A stretch of DNA of 64,000 nt from Bacteroidota bacterium (GTDB lineage Bacteria; Bacteroidota; Bacteroidia; Chitinophagales; Chitinophagaceae), in NCBI GenBank assembly GCA_023416995.1, contig JAEZGI010000081.1, positions 71,576-135,575 on the forward strand, given 5' to 3'. Both the position numbers and the translations under genes were made by a program. Of this stretch, positions 51,081 through 59,492 are shown in pieces (the first letter of the stretch is position 1; every line of letters begins with the position of its first letter). The notes beneath the pieces were generated by a model. That model did no database searches. It was given only the letters and a program-made list of their open reading frames with translations, and was not told the DNA's origin.

Positions 51081-53468
51081 ATGGAAAATACTTCTAATAA
51101 TCAATCGCTTGTCAGCGAAAAGCTTTCTTTTGACCGATTCCGGCAGGAAGTGCTTAAAGATTACAAGATGGCCTGTGAAAGCCGTGAAGCAAGTCTTCTC
51201 GGCCGTAAGGAAGTATTGACCGGGAAAGCCAAGTTCGGCATTTTCGGCGACGGAAAGGAAGTGGCCCAGATTGCTGCCGCCAAATTTTTCAGACCCGGTG
51301 ATTTTTTATCAGGATACTACCGGGATCAAACGTTTTCTTTTGCCCTTGGTGAAGCTACCATCGAACAGTTTTTTTCTCAACTATATGCGGATCCCGATCC
51401 GGCAAACGAACCACATAGCGGTGGTCGCCAGATGAATTCACATTTTGCAACGGCAAATGTGAACGCCGAAGGCGAATGGCTCGACCTGGTGAATTCTAAA
51501 AATATTGCCGCTGGAATGGCACCTACGGCGGCACAGATGCCCCGGTCCTTAGGTTTTGCTTTCGCCTCTAAAATATTCCGTTCGTCGCCGTTGCTCAAGG
51601 ATCAGGAAAAATTGAGTGATAATGGCAACGAAATTTGTTTCTGCACCATTGGAGATGCCTCTACTTCAGAAGGACATTTTTGGGAAACTGTAAATGCAGC
51701 AGGCGTGCTGCAGGTACCGCTTGCTGTTTTTGTGTGGGATGATGGTTATGGAATTTCTGTTCCCAAAAAATACCAGACCACAAAAGGTTCGATTTCAGAA
51801 GCCCTGCGTGGTATGCAAAAACGCGACAACACTAATGGCTTTAATATCTATAAAGTAAAAGCCTGGGATTACGCGGGTATGTGTGAAGTGTTTGAAGAAG
51901 CCATCACCAACATGCGTAAAACCCACACACCTGCATTGTTTCACGTTGAAGAAGTAACACAGCCACAGGGACATTCAACTTCGGGTAGTCATGAACGTTA
52001 TAAAACACCCGATCGTCTGGAATGGGAACGTGCCTGGGATGGCAATAAAAAAATGCGCGAGTGGATCATTGAAAATGCGCTGGCCAGTGAAGATGAAATT
52101 GAACGTATAGAAACCGCGGCAAAAAATTTTGTAAAGAAAAGCCGGCAGGACGCGTGGGATAAATACATCGCACCGATACGGGAACTGGTAAACCGCAGCC
52201 TGGTACTGATCGATGCGCTGATTACCGCAACCAGCAACCCGGTGATTGAAAAGGCCCGCAAACAACTTGCTTCTATCCGCGAACCATCACGCAAAGAGGT
52301 GCTCAAAACCATACATGGTATCCTCCTGCAAACAGGTAACGATGGGGCTGCCGTTGAACTTAAACAATTTTACCAGGCACTTCGCGAAGAAGGTTATGCG
52401 AGCTACAGCTCACATTTATACCATGAAGGTCCGAAAAGTCCGCTCAAAGTAGTGCCTACTCAACCAGTGTTCCGGCCGGAATCGCCCGTACTGAACGGTT
52501 ATGAGATTCTTAACCGCTATTTCGATGCTTTGTTTGACAGCAACCCATTGGTGGTTGCTTTTGGGGAAGACGTTGGTAAGATCGGTGATGTGAACCAGGG
52601 TTTTGCAGGATTGCAGATCAAACATGGTGAACACAGAATTTTTGATACTGCGATCCGCGAACTGACCATTATGGGCCAGGGGATCGGCATGGCCATCCGT
52701 GGTTTAAGACCAATAGCTGAAATACAATACATAGATTACCTCATATACGGGTTACAACCGCTCACCGATGACGCTGCATGTTTGCATTGGCGCACCAAGG
52801 GAAGGCAGAGTTGCCCTTTGATTGTACGGACAAGAGGTCACAGACTGGAAGGTATCTGGCACAGTGGCTCGCCTATGGCTATGATGCTGAGCACACTTCG
52901 CGGCATGCACATATGCGTACCCCGCAACATGGTACAGGCGCTGGGAATGTATAATACTTTGCTTGAAGGCAATGATCCTGGAATTGTAGTAGAAAGTCTG
53001 AATGGCTATCGCCTTAAAGAAAAATTGCCCGACAATCTAACGGGTTATCGCGTGGCGCTTGGAGTGCCCGAGGTGCTTACAGAGGGAACCGATATCACCA
53101 TCGTGTCTTACGGATCAACGTTAAGAATTTGCCAGGAAGCGGCGCAACTGCTGGGAAATTTTGACATCAGTTGTGAAGTTATAGATGTGCAGACTTTACT
53201 TCCTTTTGATATCAACCACCTGATTCTTGAATCATTGAAAAAAACCAACCGCATATTATTTGTTGATGAAGACGTGCCGGGAGGTGCTGCTGCTTATATG
53301 TATAACCATGTGATGGAAACCCAGGGCGGATATCGCTGGCTTGATGTGGCGGCAAGAACGATTACTGCAAAGGCGCATCGTCCTTCGTATGGCAGTGATG
53401 GCGACTACTTCAGCAAACCCAATACGGAAGAAGTGGTAGATGTGATCAGGGAAATGATGGCTGAGTAA
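51081..53468 (+). CDS. 2-oxoacid dehydrogenase E1, fused alpha and beta subunits (copy 2)
   Basis: 795 residues. The alpha half has a longer N-terminus than copy 1, with GRKEVLTGKAKFGIFGDGKE, FLSGYYRDQTFSFALGE and GGRQMNSHFATANVNAEGEW, and the ThDP motif IGDASTSEGHFWETVNAAGV followed by WDDGYGISVP. The beta half starts near residue 470 (NGYEILNRYFDALFDSNPLV, VAFGEDVGKIGDVNQGF) and includes GLRPIAEIQYIDYLIYGLQP and VRTRGHRLEGIWHSGSPM. A thiamine-diphosphate E1 for a 2-oxoacid dehydrogenase complex; the substrate is not assigned. No E2/E3 gene is adjacent. Confidence 0.94.
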   Translation: MENTSNNQSLVSEKLSFDRFRQEVLKDYKMACESREASLLGRKEVLTGKAKFGIFGDGKEVAQIAAAKFFRPGDFLSGYYRDQTFSFALGEATIEQFFSQLYADPDPANEPHSGGRQMNSHFATANVNAEGEWLDLVNSKNIAAGMAPTAAQMPRSLGFAFASKIFRSSPLLKDQEKLSDNGNEICFCTIGDASTSEGHFWETVNAAGVLQVPLAVFVWDDGYGISVPKKYQTTKGSISEALRGMQKRDNTNGFNIYKVKAWDYAGMCEVFEEAITNMRKTHTPALFHVEEVTQPQGHSTSGSHERYKTPDRLEWERAWDGNKKMREWIIENALASEDEIERIETAAKNFVKKSRQDAWDKYIAPIRELVNRSLVLIDALITATSNPVIEKARKQLASIREPSRKEVLKTIHGILLQTGNDGAAVELKQFYQALREEGYASYSSHLYHEGPKSPLKVVPTQPVFRPESPVLNGYEILNRYFDALFDSNPLVVAFGEDVGKIGDVNQGFAGLQIKHGEHRIFDTAIRELTIMGQGIGMAIRGLRPIAEIQYIDYLIYGLQPLTDDAACLHWRTKGRQSCPLIVRTRGHRLEGIWHSGSPMAMMLSTLRGMHICVPRNMVQALGMYNTLLEGNDPGIVVESLNGYRLKEKLPDNLTGYRVALGVPEVLTEGTDITIVSYGSTLRICQEAAQLLGNFDISCEVIDVQTLLPFDINHLILESLKKTNRILFVDEDVPGGAAAYMYNHVMETQGGYRWLDVAARTITAKAHRPSYGSDGDYFSKPNTEEVVDVIREMMAE

Positions 53469-53487
53469 TTATAAAAAAAATTCTATT

Positions 53488-53781
53488 TTGATCAGTCGGG
53501 AAGAAAAAAGGTTTTTGCGCTCCTGGGAGGAGCAGCGTGATGGCGGCAAATGGTCATATTTTCTGTTATACACATTCGCGGGCGGGTTTATCATTTCGAT
53601 GATTACCTATATACTTTTGTTATGGTTCCTGCAGGTAAGGGTGCCAAGACCTTTGTGGCTGGTACCGGTGGTCAGTATAATTGCAGCAGCCATCATTTCA
53701 TTGCTGGTTTGGCAACGCAATGAACGCCGGTTCAAAAAAATCATCCGGCGTGAGGTTAAACTTGGTCAGAGTAACGGGTGA
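53488..53781 (+). CDS. Small two-span membrane protein, hypothetical
   Basis: 97 residues with two hydrophobic segments (about 23-48, YFLLYTFAGGFIISMITYIL, and 55-75, WLVPVVSIIAAAIISLLVW) between basic, charged ends (ISREEKRFLRSWEEQRDGGK; ERRFKKIIRREVK). I do not recognise the family. The start appears to be TTG at 53488; no in-frame ATG lies nearby upstream. It begins 19 bases after the E1 stop and is probably co-transcribed. It ends six bases from the convergent YebC gene. Confidence 0.7.
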   Translation: MISREEKRFLRSWEEQRDGGKWSYFLLYTFAGGFIISMITYILLLWFLQVRVPRPLWLVPVVSIIAAAIISLLVWQRNERRFKKIIRREVKLGQSNG

Positions 53782-53787
53782 TAGCTA

Positions 53788-54510
53788 TCAGGCGAGATTG
53801 TGAAACACTTTCTGCACATCTTCATCCTGTTCGAGTCTGTCAATAAGTTTCAGCACTTCCTGTGCCTGTTCTTCTGATAACTGGGCGGTGGCTGCAGGTA
53901 TCCATTCCAGTTCAGCGGTGATGGGGTTCAACCCTTTTTCCTCAAGTGCTTTTTGCATGTTTCCAAAATCAGAAAAACCACAGCGGATCACGAGTACCGG
54001 TTCTCCTTGCTCACCAGTGCCCTCCCCGAGTTCTTCAAGGCCGAAATCAATGAGTTCCAGTTCCAGTTCTTCCATATTTAAACCTTCCGGTTTCAGCTTG
54101 AAGACACCCATTTTCTTGAACTGAAAGCTTACGCTGCCGCTGTTGCCAAAGGTACCACCGCCTTTATTGAAGTGAGATTTTACGTTTGCTACGGTACGGA
54201 CATGGTTATCGGTGGCAGTTTCAACAAGGATAGGCACACCATAGGGGCCGTATCCTTCGTAAAGTATTTCTTCAAAATTTTCTGTGTCTTTCCCCATCGC
54301 GCGTTTGATCGCTGCCTCAACGCGATCCTTGGGCATGTTCACTGCTTTCGCATTCTGAATACATCTTCTGAGAGCGGGGTTGGTGGCAGGATCGGGCCCA
54401 CCGGCTTTTACTGCAATGGCTATCTCTTTCCCAATGCGGCTAAACTGTTTAGCCATCTTATCCCACCTGGCGAACATGGTGTGTTTGCGAACTTCAAATA
54501 TGCGACCCAT
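53788..54510 (-). CDS. yebC: YebC/PmpR family protein
   Basis: 240 residues of the YebC/PmpR family: ARWDKMAKQFSRIGKEIAIA, AKAVNMPKDRVEAAIKRAMG, YEGYGPYGVPILVETATDNH, VRTVANVKSHFNKGGGTFGN and GSVSFQFKKMGVFKL. The N-terminus MGRIFEVRKHTMFARWDKMA replaces the usual MAGHSKW type, as in other Bacteroidota. Members have been described as transcriptional regulators and more recently as translation factors for difficult sequences; which applies here is not known. Confidence 0.95.
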   Translation of the reverse strand: MGRIFEVRKHTMFARWDKMAKQFSRIGKEIAIAVKAGGPDPATNPALRRCIQNAKAVNMPKDRVEAAIKRAMGKDTENFEEILYEGYGPYGVPILVETATDNHVRTVANVKSHFNKGGGTFGNSGSVSFQFKKMGVFKLKPEGLNMEELELELIDFGLEELGEGTGEQGEPVLVIRCGFSDFGNMQKALEEKGLNPITAELEWIPAATAQLSEEQAQEVLKLIDRLEQDEDVQKVFHNLA

Positions 54511-54591
54511 AGTATATTTTGGTTGTTAAAGGCGGGCCGCAGCGGCCCGGGCTGCAAAAGTAAGAAAATTGAATTCAATTTGGTAACCGGT

Positions 54592-54635
54592 ACAAATGAA
54601 GAAGGCTGCCCAACCGGACAGCCTTCTTCATTTGT
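54592..54635 (-). terminator. Hairpin downstream of the APC permease gene
   Basis: A perfect 17-base-pair inverted repeat ACAAATGAAGAAGGCTG (54592-54608) / 54619-54635 with a 10-base loop. It lies 12 bases beyond the minus-strand APC stop. A strong U-tract is absent, so termination efficiency is uncertain. Confidence 0.7.
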
Positions 54636-54646
54636 ATCATAAACAC

Positions 54647-56113
54647 TTACAACTTATTACCAAGTTTGCTGTTTTTTCTACTGTAGGCAAAATAAATAAT
54701 CAAACCAAACGCCATCCAGCCGAGTGCGCTGAGCTGCGTTTCAGCAGGAAGACTAACAATCATCGCTGCACAAACCAATACTCCGAGAATAGGAACCAAC
54801 GGAACCAATGGTGTTCTGAAAGGTCTTGGGGTGTGCGGATCAGATTTACGCATAATCATAATACCAATACAAACCAGGATAAAGGCAAACAAGGTACCAA
54901 TAGAGGTAAGATCGCCGGCCACTTTGCCCGGAACAAAGGCCGCAAATGCGCCTACAAACAGGAACAAAATGATGTTAGATTTATATGGCGTGCGGAATTT
55001 AGGATGTAATGCAGAAAACGCTTTTGGAAGTAAACCATCACCGGACATGGTATAGAAAACCCGGCTCTGACCCATAAGCATTACCAGGATCACAGAAGAA
55101 AACCCGGCCAGGATAGCGACAGTTACTGCAGTTGAGAGCCAGCTATATCCCGGCATATAAGCGTCAATGGCATAGGCAACAGAAGCTTCTTTTCCTTTTG
55201 TAGGGTCCCTGAAATCTTCAAATGGTGCCACACCAGTGAGAACATGTGCAAATAATACATATAACAACGTACAAACAACCAGGGAACCAAGGATACCAAT
55301 AGGCATATCGCGTTTGGGATTTTTAGCTTCCTGGGCGGCAGTAGACACGGCATCAAAACCAATGAAAGCAAAAAACACGATGGCAGAACCCGTCAATATA
55401 CCGCGCCATCCGTGTTCCCAATCACCCTCATAACCTGGGGTGCCCGCGGGAATGATGTATGGAATATGATTTTCGGGTTTGATAAACTGCCAGCCCACTG
55501 CAATAAAAACAAGTACGATGGTTACTTTCACAAACACAATTACCGCGTTAACCATTGCTGACTCCTGGGTACCTTTTATCAACAAGAGGGAAAGCACTAA
55601 AAGAATTAAAAGCGCAGGCAGGTTCATAACTCCTGAAAGCATGGTACCGTCGGCCAGTGTAACTTGCTCAAACGGCGAATGGCACCATTCATAGGGAATA
55701 GCGCCTCCCAACAGCTTGTTTAAGTATTCGCTCCATGCAATGGATACCGTGGCGGCACCTAAGGCATATTCGAGAATCAGCGACCAGCCAATGATCCAGG
55801 CAATTAATTCACCCATGGTTGCATAAGCGTAGGTATAAGCACTGCCTGCAATGGGAATCATTGAAGCAAACTCAGCATAACACAGACCCGCAAACGCACA
55901 ACCGATAGCGGCCACAATAAAGGAAATGGTTACAGCATTTCCGGCATGACCGGCAGCAGCATCAGCAGTACGCACGAACAAACCGGCACCAATAATGGCC
56001 CCGATACCCAATGCTACCAGGTTGGCTGCGCCAAGGGTCTTTTTTAACCCCTTTTCATTGTCGGCAGCCTGCGCCAGTAAGGAAGAAACTGTCTTTTTTA
56101 CAAACAAACTCAT
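54647..56113 (-). CDS. APC family amino acid permease
   Basis: 488 residues, about 12 to 14 membrane segments. The N-terminal segment GIGAIIGAGLFVRTADAA with the GxG of helix 1, AGLCYAEFASMIPIAGSAYT, IAWIIGWSLILEYALGAATV and FFAFIGFDAVSTAAQEAKNP mark the cationic amino acid transporter (CAT) branch of the APC superfamily. The substrate is an amino acid, unspecified. The frame is open to 56308, but the ATG at 56113 fits the family start (MSLFVKKTVSSLLAQ). Confidence 0.94.
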   Translation of the reverse strand: MSLFVKKTVSSLLAQAADNEKGLKKTLGAANLVALGIGAIIGAGLFVRTADAAAGHAGNAVTISFIVAAIGCAFAGLCYAEFASMIPIAGSAYTYAYATMGELIAWIIGWSLILEYALGAATVSIAWSEYLNKLLGGAIPYEWCHSPFEQVTLADGTMLSGVMNLPALLILLVLSLLLIKGTQESAMVNAVIVFVKVTIVLVFIAVGWQFIKPENHIPYIIPAGTPGYEGDWEHGWRGILTGSAIVFFAFIGFDAVSTAAQEAKNPKRDMPIGILGSLVVCTLLYVLFAHVLTGVAPFEDFRDPTKGKEASVAYAIDAYMPGYSWLSTAVTVAILAGFSSVILVMLMGQSRVFYTMSGDGLLPKAFSALHPKFRTPYKSNIILFLFVGAFAAFVPGKVAGDLTSIGTLFAFILVCIGIMIMRKSDPHTPRPFRTPLVPLVPILGVLVCAAMIVSLPAETQLSALGWMAFGLIIYFAYSRKNSKLGNKL

Positions 56114-56403
56114 TGCAGTTAGTTGATTTAACGATAATAAATGATAGGATTGAAATAAATAGCCGTTGATAAAAGTAGGCGGAAAGATATGAATTTCCAT
56201 GAAAAGATTATTTGAGAGGTATGCCTTGGTGCGGGTTTTCCGGGGAAAAATGGCCTCTTCTTTCTTGCAGCCGGCGGAGCGCGTACTTATCACCAGTTTC
56301 CGGTACAAACCGCTGACTGTTAAGCGTTAGCAGAAAGTTAATGTATAAATATCTGCCCACCATTCACCGCCGGATTTCGTTTATATATAAAAAAGGAGTC
56401 AAA

Positions 56404-56814
56404 ATGAAAAAGCTGGTTTTTTTAGTAGTGTCTGTGGGTCTGGCCTTTGGTGCGGCCGCCCAGGGATCTGTGAAGCCTCCTGTTAAACATCCAAGGCCCT
56501 CTAAACAGGTGGTCGTGGTGAGAAGTTACCCCATGTTTTCGCCATATTTTGGAATGGGACGCTCTTATTTTGGGTACCCCCCATTTGGCTATGGCTATTA
56601 CGACAGGTACAATTACCAGTCACGGCCAACCAGGTTGGACCTTCAAATACAGGACATACAGAATGAATACCGCGACCGGATTGCATCCGTACGCCATGAT
56701 GATGACTTATCACGCAAAGAACGCCGTCAAAAGGTTCGAGAGTTGAAGAACGACCGCGAGAAAAGCATCACAGAGGCACGCAGGAATTATTACAAGACCG
56801 ACGTGAAAATTTAA
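56404..56814 (+). CDS. Secreted Tyr/Gly-rich protein with charged helical C-terminus
   Basis: 136 residues. Signal peptide MKKLVFLVVSVGLAFGAAAQ, a Pro/Lys linker, a Gly/Tyr/Phe-rich middle (YFGMGRSYFGYPPFGYGYYD), and a highly charged helix (LQIQDIQNEYRDRIASVRHD; KERRQKVRELKNDREKSITE) that may form a coiled coil. Family not recognised; similar short exported proteins are common in Chitinophagaceae. A terminator follows the stop. Confidence 0.8.
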   Translation: MKKLVFLVVSVGLAFGAAAQGSVKPPVKHPRPSKQVVVVRSYPMFSPYFGMGRSYFGYPPFGYGYYDRYNYQSRPTRLDLQIQDIQNEYRDRIASVRHDDDLSRKERRQKVRELKNDREKSITEARRNYYKTDVKI

Positions 56815-56833
56815 AGAACGGTTTCATGCCGGC

Positions 56834-56871
56834 AAACCCCGACTTGGCAACGCTAAGCGGGGTTTTCTTTT
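56834..56871 (+). terminator. Intrinsic terminator after the Tyr/Gly-rich protein gene
   Basis: AAACCCCG (56834-56841) pairs with CGGGGTTT (56858-56865), then TCTTTTTT. Confidence 0.8.
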
Positions 56872-56923
56872 TTAAGCGGGTCGCGTTTCGGTGCCCGGGC
56901 ACAGGTTTTGAATCCAGCATGGC

Positions 56924-58543
56924 ATGAAATGGAAAGTGATAGTTTGTATCTGTGCTGCAGCCGCATTATGGGCCTGTAACGGTGGTGACAACCAGGATGG
57001 AAAAACAAAGGCAAAATCTGCGAAGTCGGAACGGGATCTCACAATAACCCCCGCAAATTCCTACAGCGACCTTTTCCTCGACAGTATGGAAGTTGAACGG
57101 TTTATAGCCGATCAGAAAATCAGCGAAGCACAGGCAACGGACCTCCGGCGATTTTATAATTTCCGCAATTTTCAGTTTGCCTGGTTTTCCGGTGATGGTT
57201 TAACAGAACAGACCCTGAGTTTTCGTACGCTTTACGATTATGACAGGGACAGCGCCTCTTCCAGGAAAAAACTTGACAATACCCTCGATGACCTTCTCAA
57301 TAACGACTCGCTTCAAAAAATATCTGCAAGCGCCAAAATCAAAAAAACTGAGTTGATGTTAAGTTGGCGCTATGTTAATTACCTCGACCGCAAATATTCA
57401 TCTGAATCAGAACGCACAAGAGCCCTTGCCTCACTGGTTCCCAGCAAAAAAGCACCCGTGATGCAGGTGGCAGAAAGAGTTACCAAAGAATCCTGGAACG
57501 AGCCAAAAGAATACCGCGATCTTAAAGCTGCCTTGAAACGCTATATGGAATTTGTAAATAATGGTGGCTTCCCCGAAATACCGGTTCCAAAAAAAGCGAT
57601 CAAACCAGGCTCGCATAACGAAACCATCACTTTAATTAAAAAGCGACTGGCGGCAGAAGGCGCGTTTTCAACAAACGATACCACACCCGAATACAACGAT
57701 AAACTGGTTGATGCGGTGAAATCCAGCCAGGCGCGTTATGGCCTGGAAGCAGACGGCATAATAGGAAAAAGCTGGATCGGTGAATTAAATGTACCTGCTT
57801 CCAAAAGGGTGGAACAGATCCTGATCAATCTTGAGCGAATGAAATGGATGCCCGAAGCACCGGAAGGCAGACTGATCCTCGTAAACATCCCCGAATTCAG
57901 GATGCACATATTCGACAACAAATCGAAAGATTTTGATATGGATATCGTTGTCGGTAAAGAGGGTAACAGCACGATCAATTTTTCCGGTGAGTTAAACCAG
58001 GTTGTGTTTAATCCTTATTGGAACGTACCACGAAGCATTGTTGCCAAAGAAGTATTGCCCGGCATAGATCAAAACCCCGACTACCTTGAAGAACACAAGA
58101 TGGAAATCACGGGGGAAGAAGATGGGCTCCCGGTGGTGAGACAAATACCGGGCGACCACAACGCATTGGGTCAGGTGAAGTTCCTGTTCCCGAACAGCTT
58201 CAACATCTACTTTCATGATACCCCCGAAAAAGAACTTTTCAAAAAAACAAAACGGGCCTACAGCCACGGCTGCATCCGGTTAAGCGAGCCAATGAAACTT
58301 GCCAATTATTTGCTCGAAGACAGTGACTGGGATCAGGTTAAAGTAGACAGCACTCTGGCTGCAGGCGAAGAAAAGTATGTGAGGATCAAAAACCCGGTCC
58401 CCGTAATCATCGCATACAATACCTGCTGGATAAACGATCGCGGGCTGATTGAGTTCAGGGACGACATTTATAATTTCGACAAAAAAGTCACCGGGAAGTT
58501 GTTCAGCCGGGAATCAGCACAGACGCTCGCAAAAAATAATTAA
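56924..58543 (+). CDS. L,D-transpeptidase (YkuD) lipoprotein with peptidoglycan-binding domain
   Basis: 539 residues. Signal peptide with lipobox LWAC (Cys18), a scaffold/linker region to about residue 220, a peptidoglycan-binding domain (HNETITLIKKRLAAEGAF, GLEADGIIGKSWIGELNV) and a C-terminal YkuD catalytic domain (residues about 325-490) with AYSHGCIRLSEP, the nucleophile being Cys450. It resembles the LdtD/YcbB-type long transpeptidases that make 3-3 cross-links in peptidoglycan. Its stop overlaps the convergent second transpeptidase gene by 4 bases (TTAA). Confidence 0.95.
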   Translation: MKWKVIVCICAAAALWACNGGDNQDGKTKAKSAKSERDLTITPANSYSDLFLDSMEVERFIADQKISEAQATDLRRFYNFRNFQFAWFSGDGLTEQTLSFRTLYDYDRDSASSRKKLDNTLDDLLNNDSLQKISASAKIKKTELMLSWRYVNYLDRKYSSESERTRALASLVPSKKAPVMQVAERVTKESWNEPKEYRDLKAALKRYMEFVNNGGFPEIPVPKKAIKPGSHNETITLIKKRLAAEGAFSTNDTTPEYNDKLVDAVKSSQARYGLEADGIIGKSWIGELNVPASKRVEQILINLERMKWMPEAPEGRLILVNIPEFRMHIFDNKSKDFDMDIVVGKEGNSTINFSGELNQVVFNPYWNVPRSIVAKEVLPGIDQNPDYLEEHKMEITGEEDGLPVVRQIPGDHNALGQVKFLFPNSFNIYFHDTPEKELFKKTKRAYSHGCIRLSEPMKLANYLLEDSDWDQVKVDSTLAAGEEKYVRIKNPVPVIIAYNTCWINDRGLIEFRDDIYNFDKKVTGKLFSRESAQTLAKNN

Positions 58544-59289
58544 GCCCGGCCCTGACCGAGTAAAGCGGAACGCGAACTGTATGCACTGTCCGGAGCATAT
58601 ACGAATAAGCAGGAACCGTCTTTGATTTCCTGGATGATGGGCCGGTATAACTTAACCGGAAGTGCGGGACAACCAAGACTGCGACCGATATATCCACGGG
58701 TCGCAGCAATTTTTTCATTCACATAATCTGCTGCATGGATCACAATGCCCCGCTCAAAAGCATTGTCATTGATCCCTTTTTCGAGACCCAATAATTTTAA
58801 CGAATAGCCATGCTGACCTTTATATGTATTACCCGTTACATAAAAACCAAGACTACTTTTGAAACTATTTACGTCGTTTGAAAATTTCGTCGCCCGGTCA
58901 ATACCTGAGTTTTTGCCATGAGAAACAAAGGTGTTAAACAGTAATTTACCCGCTTCGAGATCGAGAACAAACAAACGTTTTTTAGAGGAAGGCAAACTGA
59001 AATCGACTATCGAAAGCACATCATCTTTCGCGATGGCGCCCGCTTCCAGCAATTTATAATAACCTTTTAATGCCGCATCGAAGGCTGCCTGCGACAGTTG
59101 CAGCGAGTCGAGACTCAAACTTTCATACAAAGCGGCATTAACATCCGTGGGGGTTGAAACAATCGTGGTGTCGCGCACAGGCGACTTTGCCACTGCGGCA
59201 CCTGGTGTTGCCGAGAGAACCGAAAAGATAACAGTAAAACCTGCCAGAATAAATAAAAACCGTGTTAATACAGACCTTTTCAATATCAT
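58540..59289 (-). CDS. Murein L,D-transpeptidase catalytic domain family protein
   Basis: 249 residues: signal anchor or signal peptide (LTRFLFILAGFTVIFSVLSA), an approx. 40-residue linker, then a YkuD_2-type catalytic domain with LFVLDLEAGKLLFNTFVSHG, GNTYKGQHGYSLKLLGLEKG, RGIVIHAADY and the Cys motif GRSLGCPALP (Cys207). It is a periplasmic peptidoglycan-modifying enzyme of the YkuD superfamily; its exact bond specificity is unknown. It is arranged tail to tail with a YkuD lipoprotein gene. Confidence 0.93.
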   Translation of the reverse strand: MILKRSVLTRFLFILAGFTVIFSVLSATPGAAVAKSPVRDTTIVSTPTDVNAALYESLSLDSLQLSQAAFDAALKGYYKLLEAGAIAKDDVLSIVDFSLPSSKKRLFVLDLEAGKLLFNTFVSHGKNSGIDRATKFSNDVNSFKSSLGFYVTGNTYKGQHGYSLKLLGLEKGINDNAFERGIVIHAADYVNEKIAATRGYIGRSLGCPALPVKLYRPIIQEIKDGSCLFVYAPDSAYSSRSALLGQGRA

Positions 59290-59492
59290 AAATTTCTCAT
59301 TTTCTTTTACCCCCGGGGCTTATTATAACACGGCGCAAAGTTCAGAGTTTAATCCGCGGCACACTTTAACAGCCTGTTGAATTAATGTTAAAATCCCTCC
59401 CGGAGCGTGGTTAGCCGGATCGTATCTACGAATATGGGCGCTTAGTACATTGTGTTTTAAGCATTATATTGCAGCCCTATTTAAAAAACGGC

